A stretch of 11,990 bases of DNA, taken from an uncultured Muribaculum sp. Lineage in GTDB: Bacteria > Bacteroidota > Bacteroidia > Bacteroidales > Muribaculaceae. The notes below the pieces were generated by a model. The model was not told the DNA's origin, ran no database searches, and saw nothing but the letters and a program-made list of their open reading frames with translations. The position numbers were made by a program, and so were the translations under genes. Each line of letters begins with the position of its first letter. The first letter of the stretch is position 1. The stretch is from contig CAJUTE010000066.1 in NCBI GenBank assembly GCA_910589555.1, positions 1 through 11,990 on the forward strand, given 5' to 3'. This document shows, one piece after another, positions 6,127 through 11,990 of the stretch.

Positions 6127-8148
6127 TTATTGATTGTCATTTATCATCGCAAGGAATTCCTCTTCATTGAGCATGGGTATGCCGAGCGACACAGCTTTTT
6201 CCTTCTTTGAGGGACCCATATTCTCGCCGGCAAGTATGAAATCGGTCTTTTTAGAAATTGAGCCGGCGTTTTTTCCTCCGTTGCTCTCTATCATCTCCTT
6301 ATATTCATCGCGGGAATGACGCGAGAATGTTCCGCTTATGACTATGGTTTTGCCGGCAAGCTTGTCTGACCGTCCCGATTCCTCATCCTCCGGCACCGAC
6401 ATAGTCACTCCGGCAGCACGAAGCCGCGCCACCACATCGCGGTTGAGCGGCTCGTCAAAGAATTGGTGTATGCTCTCCGCTATTCGCGGACCGATATCCT
6501 CAATCGCCGTCAACTGCTCCACCGAAGCGCTCATCAGAGTGTCGATGTCTCGCACCGAGCGGGCAAGCTTCTTAGCTCCGGTCTCGCCCACGTAGGGAAT
6601 TGACAGCGCATACACCACCCTCTCAAACGGCACTTTCTTCGACTCCTCAACACCTTCAAGAATGCGGCTCACTGTACGCGGACCTATTCCCGGCAATGTT
6701 ATCATCTCCTCACGATGCCTTTCAAGATTATATAAATCGGCAATATCCGTGACCCAGCCATTACGATAAAGCAGAGCCACCATCTCTTCACCGACACCGT
6801 CGATATTCATCATTCGCCGCCCCACGAAATGCTCTATACGTCCGCATATCTGAGGCACACATTTATATTTGTCAGGACACATCCATGCCGCTTCACCTTC
6901 CACTCTTACAAGCTTGGCTCCGCACACGGGGCATTCCTTCACAAACTCTACCGGTTCAGCGCCGGGCTCACGGGCAGCCTCATCGACTCCGGTTATCTTG
7001 GGGATAATCTCTCCACCCTTTTCCACATAAAGCATGTCATGGTCATGAATGTCGAGATTTCTTATTATATCTTCATTATGAAGCGACGCACGCTTCACTA
7101 TAGTGCCTGACAGGAGCACAGGCTCAAGATTAGCCACAGGGGTGATTATGCCGGTGCGGCCCACCTCAAATGACACCTCTTTCAATCGCGTGAGAGCGCG
7201 TTCAGCCTGAAACTTATAGGCTATCGCCCAGCGCGGAGACTTTGCTGTATAACCGAGATTAAGCTGCTGTCGCAGACTGTTGACCTTAAACACAAGTCCG
7301 TCGGTAGCCACCGGAAGCTCCTTTCGTGCCGTATCCCAATGGGAGATGAAGCGGTCCACAGCCTCTATGCCGTTAAGCAGCTCCATGACCGGAGCGACTT
7401 TAAATCCCCAGCTGCGCGCCGCCTCCATATTTTCATGATGCGTGTCAAACGGAAGATTTTCACCAAGCAGATAATAGAACACGGCGTCAAGACCCCTCTT
7501 GGCGACCTCGGCGGAATTCTGCATCTTAAGAGTGCCCGATGCCGCATTGCGCGGATTGGCAAACAACGGTTCCTCATTGAACTCCCTCTCGGCATTCAGC
7601 CTGTCAAATTCCTTCCAAGGCAACACTATCTCACCTCTTATCTCAAACTCTTCAGGATATCCTTCCCCCTGCAATTGCAACGGAATGCTGCGTATGGTCT
7701 TGACATTGTCAGTCACCACGTCGCCGCGTTCACCGTCGCCACGCGTCACCGCTCTTTCAAGCCGTCCATTGATATATGTGAGCGATATCGAGGTGCCGTC
7801 ATACTTCATCTCTCCGACAATCTCAAACTCCTCCCCCATAAGCCCTGACTTAACTCGATCCACCCACTCGTCGACCTCTGCCACGGAATAAGTGTTGCTC
7901 AACGAAAGCATTGGCTGTTTATGCTTGAACTGAGTGAACGCCTTGTTGATGTCACTCCCCACTCTGTGGGTAGGCGACAGAGGATCATCAAGCTCTGGAT
8001 GATCATGTTCAAGAGCTTCAAGCTCTTTCATCATCATGTCAAACTCACGGTCGGATATCTCCGGCGCGTTAAGCACGTAATAGTTATGATTGTGACGGTT
8101 AAGCTCATTCCGAAGAAGAGCCACCCTTGTTTTAATCTGCTCGTCCAT
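6127..8148 (-). CDS. ligA: NAD-dependent DNA ligase LigA
   Basis: This essential enzyme seals nicks in DNA during replication and repair using NAD+. The 673-residue protein has the complete bacterial LigA architecture: the Ia NAD-binding domain (HNYYVLNAPEISDREFD, 21-37), the adenylation domain with KYDG at 115-118 (Lys115 is the AMP acceptor), and the OB domain near 318-400. These are followed by a Cys4 zinc finger (Cys406, Cys409, Cys424, Cys430), a helix-hairpin-helix region with LPGIGPRT (485-492) and EDIGPRI (550-556), and a C-terminal BRCT domain (about 596-673). The open frame runs to 8268, but the extra 40 residues do not resemble LigA. The ATG at 8148 gives the normal N-terminus and has promoter boxes just upstream. 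It is the first gene of an operon with the DUF59 protein and LpxH. No defect is visible. Confidence 0.97.
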   Translation of the reverse strand: MDEQIKTRVALLRNELNRHNHNYYVLNAPEISDREFDMMMKELEALEHDHPELDDPLSPTHRVGSDINKAFTQFKHKQPMLSLSNTYSVAEVDEWVDRVKSGLMGEEFEIVGEMKYDGTSISLTYINGRLERAVTRGDGERGDVVTDNVKTIRSIPLQLQGEGYPEEFEIRGEIVLPWKEFDRLNAEREFNEEPLFANPRNAASGTLKMQNSAEVAKRGLDAVFYYLLGENLPFDTHHENMEAARSWGFKVAPVMELLNGIEAVDRFISHWDTARKELPVATDGLVFKVNSLRQQLNLGYTAKSPRWAIAYKFQAERALTRLKEVSFEVGRTGIITPVANLEPVLLSGTIVKRASLHNEDIIRNLDIHDHDMLYVEKGGEIIPKITGVDEAAREPGAEPVEFVKECPVCGAKLVRVEGEAAWMCPDKYKCVPQICGRIEHFVGRRMMNIDGVGEEMVALLYRNGWVTDIADLYNLERHREEMITLPGIGPRTVSRILEGVEESKKVPFERVVYALSIPYVGETGAKKLARSVRDIDTLMSASVEQLTAIEDIGPRIAESIHQFFDEPLNRDVVARLRAAGVTMSVPEDEESGRSDKLAGKTIVISGTFSRHSRDEYKEMIESNGGKNAGSISKKTDFILAGENMGPSKKEKAVSLGIPMLNEEEFLAMINDNQ

Positions 8149-8155
8149 ATTACTA

Positions 8156-8182
8156 CAAAGATAATCCATTTCAACAAAAATA
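8156..8182 (-). promoter_or_regulatory. ligA: Promoter region of ligA operon (two candidate -7 boxes)
   Basis: Two full matches to TAnnTTTG are present on the minus strand: TATTTTTG at 8175-8182 and TATCTTTG at 8156-8163. The first would give a leader of about 20 bases before the ATG at 8148. The second would start transcription almost at the ATG, and has TTTT (one mismatch to TTTG) 19 bases upstream. The surrounding A-tract makes chance matches easier. Confidence 0.45.
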
Positions 8183-8375
8183 AAAAATAAGCCGCATCCT
8201 AATTTGAAAAACAAATGCAAGCGCCGGAGGTGTGCCGTCATGAGAAATCCCACACTCGCGTTGCTCATGTGGGGTCAGCAGAAAATGACACAATCGAGCT
8301 TCCGAGATGCGATATATACATTAATCACAGGTTCTACAACACACTGTCCTTAAATTCTTACCGCCTATTTTTCAT

Positions 8376-8406
8376 TTTGAAATTCAGAATTTTATTCATA
8401 TATTTG
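8376..8406 (+). promoter_or_regulatory. Promoter of higBA
   Basis: A perfect Bacteroidota promoter: TTTG at 8376-8379, a 19-base spacer, then TATATTTG at 8399-8406. The start would fall near 8413, giving a leader of roughly 20 bases before the higB ATG at 8432. A short GAAT-TTT-ATTC inverted repeat lies inside the spacer and could be an operator, though it is very short. Confidence 0.8.
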
Positions 8407-8431
8407 CAACAATCATTAAATCCTACGAAAA

Positions 8432-8725
8432 ATGAGAATATTTACCGAAAAGCCGCTGAAAGAATTTGGACTCAACCATCCCGAAGCTCTTTCTGCCATT
8501 AAAGACTGGATAAAAAAGGTAAAACAGGCGGAATGGCACACTTTTGCCGACATAAAAAAGACCTTCAACAGTGTAGATTGCGTTGGCAATCAGCATTATG
8601 TTTTCAACCTAAAAGGAAACGAGTATAGGTTGGTAGTTGTTATTCAATTTAGACCACAGTTTGTGTACATCCGGTTTGTCGGAACACACGCAGAATATGA
8701 TAAAATAAATTGTTCCACCATATAA
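8432..8725 (+). CDS. higB: HigB family type II toxin (mRNA interferase)
   Basis: This is a predicted toxin of the HigB branch of the RelE/ParE superfamily, which cleaves mRNA on the ribosome when its antitoxin is lost. The 97-residue protein starts MRIFTEKPLKEFGLNHPEA and carries the family's conserved core: an AEW...ADIKKTF stretch (33-45), VFNLKGNEYRLVV (57-69) and the C-terminal strand and helix YIRFVGTHAEYDKI (79-92). Basic residues Lys61 and Arg66, with the Arg81 and His86 region, are placed like the RNA-binding and catalytic residues of the fold. The toxin gene precedes the antitoxin gene, the usual higBA order. It has its own promoter and is inserted between two oppositely oriented housekeeping operons. 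The family call is firm; activity is inferred. Confidence 0.93.
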   Translation: MRIFTEKPLKEFGLNHPEALSAIKDWIKKVKQAEWHTFADIKKTFNSVDCVGNQHYVFNLKGNEYRLVVVIQFRPQFVYIRFVGTHAEYDKINCSTI

Positions 8726-8736
8726 ATGAATTTAAT

Positions 8737-9102
8737 ATGACTAAAATTGAAAATGAAACCCAATATGACTGGGCGGTGGCGCGAGTAGAGGAACTGCTCC
8801 CTCTTGTAAATGATGAAACTCCGGAAACTGACAATAATTACATTGAACTTGTATTGCTTTCAAACCTTGTCGCCGATTATTCCGAAGAACATTATGCCGT
8901 AGGCGACCCATCATTAGTAGATGTCATCAAGCTACGCATGTATGAGATGGGATTGACTCAGGCAGCTACAGCAAAACTGATTGGCGTAAGCCCGTCCCGT
9001 ATCTGCGACTATCTATCAGGCAAATGCGAGCCAACTATAAAAGTGGCACGAGAGATAAGCCGCAAGCTCAACATCGACCCGGCTATAGTGCTCGGAGTAT
9101 AA
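8737..9102 (+). CDS. higA: HigA family antitoxin, HTH/XRE regulator
   Basis: This predicted antitoxin binds HigB and represses the higBA promoter. From the ATG at 8737 it has 121 residues. The N-terminal half (1-60) is acidic (ENETQYDWAVARVEELLPLV, then NDETPETDNNYIELVLLSNLVADYSE), as expected for the toxin-binding part. The C-terminal half is a Cro/CI-type helix-turn-helix (about 63-113): LRMYEMGLTQAATAKLIGVS with the recognition helix SPSRICDYLSGK. The ATG is 11 bases after the higB stop. An upstream in-frame ATG at 8710 would overlap the toxin gene and add nine residues, which is less likely. The gene is complete and is followed 18 bases later by a strong terminator. The pair looks intact and functional. 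Confidence 0.93.
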   Translation: MTKIENETQYDWAVARVEELLPLVNDETPETDNNYIELVLLSNLVADYSEEHYAVGDPSLVDVIKLRMYEMGLTQAATAKLIGVSPSRICDYLSGKCEPTIKVAREISRKLNIDPAIVLGV

Positions 9103-9120
9103 CAGCATCTATATAAAGGA

Positions 9121-9160
9121 AAAGGAATCACCTCCATGCTCGGGGGTGATTCCTTTTTTT
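9121..9160 (+). terminator. Strong intrinsic terminator after higA
   Basis: A 15-bp stem (one G-T wobble) with a six-base loop ATGCTC is followed directly by seven T residues on the plus strand, 18 bases past the higA stop. It lies between convergent higA and groEL. On the minus strand the tail (TCCTTTATAT) is less T-rich, but the long stem probably serves groEL too. Confidence 0.92.
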
Positions 9161-9177
9161 ATCTGATGGGGTTGATT

Positions 9178-10815
9178 TTACATCATGCCGCCCATGCCTC
9201 CCATACCGGGCGCAGGCATTGCGGGAGCAGGATTCTCCTCTTTCTTGTCAGCGATCACGCATTCAGTCGTGAGGAACATTCCGGCGATTGAAGCAGCGTT
9301 TTCAAGAGCCACACGAGTCACCTTCGCAGGATCAATGACACCGGTCTGGAACAGATGTTCATATTCACCTGTGCGGGCGTTGTAACCGAAGTCGCCTGTG
9401 CCTTCCTTGATCTTTTGGATCACAACGGCACCTTCAAGACCTGCGTTTGCCACAATCTGGCGAAGCGGTTCCTCGATAGCGCGCTTGATGATAGCCACAC
9501 CGGTGCACTCGTCGTCATTATCACCGCAGATACCGTCAAGGCTTGAGATAGCGCGGATATATGCGACACCGCCACCGGGCACGATTCCTTCTGCGATAGC
9601 AGCACGGGTAGCGCTGAGAGCATCGTCAACGCGGTCCTTCTTCTCCTTCATCTCCACTTCCGAGGGGGCGCCGATGTGAAGCACGGCAACACCGCCAGCA
9701 AGCTTGGCAAGACGTTCCTGAAGTTTCTCCTTGTCATAGTCGCTTGTGGTAGTCTCGATCTGAGTCTTGATCTGAGCCACACGTGCGGCAATAGCATCCT
9801 TTGAGCCGGCGCCGTTGACGATGGTGGTGTTCTCCTTGTTGACAGTGATGGTCTCTGCCTGACCGAGCACCTCAACGCCTGAAGTCTCAAGGCTCATGCC
9901 CTTCTCCTGCGAGATAACAACACCGCCGGTGAGCACTGCGATATCCTCAAGCATCTCCTTGCGGCGGTCGCCGAATCCGGGAGCCTTAACAGCGCATATC
10001 TTCAATGAACCGCGCAGACGATTCACTACAAGCGTAGCAAGAGCTTCCTGATCAACATCCTCAGCGATGATCAACAATGGACGGCCGCTCTGAGCGGTAG
10101 CCTCCAGCAGAGGAAGCATCTCCTTCAGAGATGAAATTTTCTTATCATAGATGAGAACGTAGGGGTGATCCATCTCACACTCCATCTTCTCAGTATTGGT
10201 CACAAAATAAGGCGAAATGTAGCCACGGTCAAACTGCATACCCTCAACGATGTCGACGGTAGTCTCGGTACCCTTAGCCTCATCTACTGTGATGACGCCC
10301 TCCTTCTTCACCTTGCGCATAGCCTCAGCGATGAGCTTGCCGATCTCAGCGTCATTGTTTGCCGATACGCGAGCCACGTCCTCAATCTTCTTAAGGTCAT
10401 CGCCCACCTCTTCGCTCTGGCTCTTGATGCTCTCAACCACGGCAGCAACAGCCTTGTCGATACCACGCTTGATATCCATAGGGTTAGCGCCGGCGGCAAC
10501 ATTCTTAAGACCTACGTTGATGATAGCCTGGGCAAGAACGGTAGCGGTAGTGGTACCGTCGCCGGCATCGTCACCGGTCTTGGAAGCAACCTCCTTCACC
10601 AGCTGAGCGCCCATGTTCTGGAACGGGTCTTCAAGCTCTACTTCGCGAGCCACCGACACACCATCCTTAGTGATGTGGGGAGCGCCGAACTTCTTTTCAA
10701 TAATCACATTACGACCTTTAGGTCCAAGGGTCACCTTCACTGCGTCAGCAAGAGCGTCAACACCTTTTTTAAGCTCTTCACGAGCCTTGATATCGAATTT
10801 TATATCTTTTGCCAT
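9178..10815 (-). CDS. groEL: 60 kDa chaperonin GroEL
   Basis: This is the cytoplasmic ATP-driven folding chamber subunit, which forms double seven-membered rings and works with GroES. The 545 residues are full length. The nucleotide site is intact: TLGPKGRNV (29-37), ITKDGVSV with Asp51, GDGTTTATVLAQ from 85 with Asp86, the catalytic Asp398 in RVDDAL, and the IVPGGGVA stretch (411-418). The apical domain is recognisable from MQFDRGYISPYFVT (193-206) onward. The C-terminus ends in the flexible Gly-Met tail (GGMGGMM). It starts 23 bases after the groES stop, with an AT-rich spacer and no Shine-Dalgarno sequence. Only this one groEL copy is in the window. No defect is visible. Confidence 0.98.
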   Translation of the reverse strand: MAKDIKFDIKAREELKKGVDALADAVKVTLGPKGRNVIIEKKFGAPHITKDGVSVAREVELEDPFQNMGAQLVKEVASKTGDDAGDGTTTATVLAQAIINVGLKNVAAGANPMDIKRGIDKAVAAVVESIKSQSEEVGDDLKKIEDVARVSANNDAEIGKLIAEAMRKVKKEGVITVDEAKGTETTVDIVEGMQFDRGYISPYFVTNTEKMECEMDHPYVLIYDKKISSLKEMLPLLEATAQSGRPLLIIAEDVDQEALATLVVNRLRGSLKICAVKAPGFGDRRKEMLEDIAVLTGGVVISQEKGMSLETSGVEVLGQAETITVNKENTTIVNGAGSKDAIAARVAQIKTQIETTTSDYDKEKLQERLAKLAGGVAVLHIGAPSEVEMKEKKDRVDDALSATRAAIAEGIVPGGGVAYIRAISSLDGICGDNDDECTGVAIIKRAIEEPLRQIVANAGLEGAVVIQKIKEGTGDFGYNARTGEYEHLFQTGVIDPAKVTRVALENAASIAGMFLTTECVIADKKEENPAPAMPAPGMGGMGGMM

Positions 10816-10838
10816 GATAATAATATATTATATTTTTA

Positions 10839-11114
10839 TTAATCGTTGATAATTGCCAAAATGTCAGACTGACGCATGATCATCAGCTTCTCTCCATCGA
10901 GTTCGATCTCAGTTCCGGCATATTTGCCAAACATAACTACATCATCAACTTTCACCACCATTTCTTCATCCTTAGTGCCATTGCCAACGGCAATCACAGT
11001 GCCACGAAGCGGCTTCTCCTTTGCGGTGTCGGGAATGATAATGCCTGAAAGGGTTCTTTCCTCAGCGGGTGTGGGCTTAATCAACACTCGGTCTGCTAAT
11101 GGTTTGATATTCAT
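10839..11114 (-). CDS. groES: 10 kDa co-chaperonin GroES
   Basis: This is the heptameric lid of the GroEL chamber. The 91-residue protein has the typical opening NIKPLADRVLIKP (2-14), the mobile loop (about 17-34) with the hydrophobic GIII anchor that docks onto GroEL, VGNGTKD (43-49), and the closing GEKLMIMRQSDILAII stretch. It is the first gene of the groES-groEL operon. The ATG at 11114 has no Shine-Dalgarno sequence. No CIRCE element (TTAGCACTC-N9-GAGTGCTAA) is present in the 205 bases upstream, so HrcA control of the classical kind is not supported here. Confidence 0.97.
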   Translation of the reverse strand: MNIKPLADRVLIKPTPAEERTLSGIIIPDTAKEKPLRGTVIAVGNGTKDEEMVVKVDDVVMFGKYAGTEIELDGEKLMIMRQSDILAIIND

Positions 11115-11166
11115 AGCGGTTTTTTATTAAATTTGTTGAGTTTATATTTTGGTTAATTTTATTCGT

Positions 11167-11195
11167 CATATTATACACAGCACATATTGCGCCAA
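11167..11195 (-). promoter_or_regulatory. groES: Possible groES promoter (weak)
   Basis: On the minus strand TTGG (11192-11195) is followed after 16-18 bases by TATAATATG (11167-11175), about 53 bases before the groES ATG. It does not match the TAnnTTTG -7 consensus well. It is the best candidate seen in the gap, but the call is weak. Confidence 0.3.
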
Positions 11196-11201
11196 TCCGC
11201 T

Positions 11202-11230
11202 ATCATGACATGATGATTGACAAATTGTCA
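11202..11230. promoter_or_regulatory. Two adjacent 13-base inverted repeats upstream of groES
   Basis: ATCATG-A-CATGAT (11202-11214) and TGACAA-A-TTGTCA (11218-11230) are each perfect palindromes with six-base arms around a single A. Their centres are 16 bases apart. They lie 88-116 bases upstream of groES and beyond the terminator of the outer-membrane gene. They could be operator half-sites, but no regulator is indicated. Confidence 0.35.
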
Positions 11231-11249
11231 CCTTCCCACTGTGTCCTAA

Positions 11250-11289
11250 CTATAACAAAAGACGGTCGCCAACTGTTTTGGCGACCGTC
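11250..11289 (-). terminator. Intrinsic terminator of outer-membrane protein gene
   Basis: A GC-rich, perfect 12-bp stem (GACGGTCGCCAA / TTGGCGACCGTC, 11261-11289) with a five-base loop is followed on the minus strand by TTTTGTTATAG. It begins 31 bases after the stop codon of the outer-membrane gene and separates it from groES-groEL. Confidence 0.88.
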
Positions 11290-11319
11290 AATATTTAATC
11301 TTAATTCAGTTTCTTTAAA

Positions 11320-11860
11320 TTAGAAGTTGTAGTAGAAACCGATCTTGAGATCATTGCCTGAGAAGTTAAGACCCCATTCGTCGGGATGACCACCTTCTTT
11401 AGCTGCATCGTTAGCACCCTTGTAACCAAGGAAACCGAAGTGAGCCACGAAGCTGCAGTGTTCGCTTACTGCAAGTGAAACGCCCGGCTGGAAACCGATG
11501 TTCCAAGTAGTAGCTGTATCGCTGCTTTCACCACCGAATTTAGTCTTACCGAAACCAAGACCGAAACCACCGTCTACGAAAAGACCTACGATGCCGCTCT
11601 TGAAATAAGTCAAACGTGCATACGGTTCAATCTTGAAAAGGTTAGTGGTAATACCGGTTTCATGAGTATGATCCCAACCGATAACAGTACCGAAAGCCCA
11701 CTGATCGCTGTAAGTATAACCGATTTCAGGAAGGATAGCTGCAGTGGTTACATGATCTGTACCATCACGCCATGCCTTGAGAGAACCTCCTACATAAAGC
11801 TGAGCTGAAGCTGAAAATAGCCATAACAGCAAAAAGTGCAAGTGCAAAAATCTTTTTCAT
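11320..11860 (-). pseudogene. Outer-membrane beta-barrel protein, frameshifted in the signal peptide
   Basis: The gene encodes a small outer-membrane beta-barrel protein (OmpA-like or porin-like barrel, function unknown) of about 179 residues. The body shows alternating hydrophobic/aromatic strands, glycine-rich turns and a terminal GFYYNF ending in Phe, the C-terminal signature recognised by the BAM machinery. The expected start ATG at 11860 opens a lipophilic signal peptide (MKKIFALALFAVMA) but in a different frame from the barrel. That frame stops after 31 codons. Removing one base from the T4 run read at 11817-11814 restores MAISASAQ-LYVGG with a normal SPase I site (ASA/Q). The alternative is a TTG start at 11847, giving 175 residues with a leader (MHLHFLLLWLFSASAQ) that lacks the usual positive charges. 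A near-perfect promoter fits the ATG at 11860. Sequencing error, true mutation and use of the TTG start are all possible. Confidence 0.8.
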
Positions 11861-11891
11861 AATAAATTTAATTAGTTAGATTAATACGCCG

Positions 11892-11922
11892 CAAATTTAG
11901 TTAATTTTTTGTTAACAGCAAA
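11892..11922 (-). promoter_or_regulatory. Promoter of outer-membrane protein gene
   Basis: On the minus strand TTTG (11919-11922), a 19-base spacer and TAAATTTG (11892-11899) fit the Bacteroidota consensus exactly. Transcription would start near 11885, giving a leader of about 25 bases before the ATG at 11860. This supports that ATG as the original start codon. The remaining sequence to the window end (11923-11990) shows no feature. Confidence 0.8.
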
Positions 11923-11990
11923 ATTTCATTAAAAAATTTACGGCTCGCAGATTAAACAGGCAAGTGCGAAATTACGAAAAGTGTTTGAAG

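Noticed and set aside
8149..8268. N-terminal extension of LigA by 40 residues
   Set aside because: LigA homology begins at the ATG at 8148, and the extension is a translated spacer that includes the promoter boxes.
8215..8502. Plus-strand open frame before higB
   Set aside because: It overlaps the higB start in another frame, crosses the higBA promoter, and its product looks like translated spacer.
10165..10842. Open frame of 225 codons on the plus strand
   Set aside because: It is antisense to groEL, whose reading frame is unmistakable. It reflects codon bias of the opposite strand.
11115..11319. CIRCE heat-shock operator for groES
   Set aside because: I looked for TTAGCACTC with its inverted partner on both strands and found no match, even an approximate one.
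1..11990. CRISPR array, tRNA, rRNA, insertion sequence or phage genes
   Set aside because: No regularly spaced repeats, cloverleaf-like segments, transposase or integrase motifs, or terminal inverted repeats were seen on reading both strands by eye.

Overview
The window looks like a piece of a Bacteroidota chromosome, most likely order Bacteroidales and possibly a Muribaculaceae-like gut bacterium. Four things suggest this: protein sequences typical of that group, an almost complete lack of Shine-Dalgarno sequences, AT-rich gaps between genes of fairly even base composition, and several promoters of the Bacteroidota type (TTTG, then about 19 bases, then TAnnTTTG). The family placement is an inference from memory of homologues, not a search result.

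Layout from left to right. (1) Positions 66-4130, minus strand: a compact operon read as nitroreductase, then OPT-family transporter, then MATE-family efflux pump. (2) Positions 4131-4208: a short divergent promoter region. It is followed by a plus-strand O6-alkylguanine-DNA methyltransferase gene (4209-4745) that ends in a strong hairpin. (3) Positions 4746-5027: an AT-rich convergent spacer with several inverted repeats and no convincing gene. (4) Positions 5028-8148, minus strand: an operon of NAD-dependent DNA ligase (ligA), a small MIP18/DUF59 (SufT-like) iron-sulfur protein and an LpxH-type UDP-2,3-diacylglucosamine hydrolase. (5) Positions 8432-9102, plus strand: a HigB/HigA toxin-antitoxin pair with its own near-consensus promoter and a strong terminator. 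(6) Positions 9178-11114, minus strand: groES-groEL. (7) Positions 11320-11860, minus strand: a small outer-membrane beta-barrel gene whose signal peptide is broken by a one-base frameshift, with an excellent promoter upstream and a strong terminator downstream.

Most of the window is ordinary housekeeping DNA: DNA repair and ligation, lipid A synthesis, chaperonin and transporters. The accessory part is the higBA module. The points most worth checking are the frameshifted signal peptide, the MATE gene that has no ATG or GTG start and continues in frame after the OPT stop codon, the back-to-back -10-like boxes between the nitroreductase and methyltransferase genes, and two adjacent 13-base inverted repeats upstream of groES, where no CIRCE element is present. 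I did not find a convincing new multi-gene system, CRISPR array, IS element, tRNA or rRNA.
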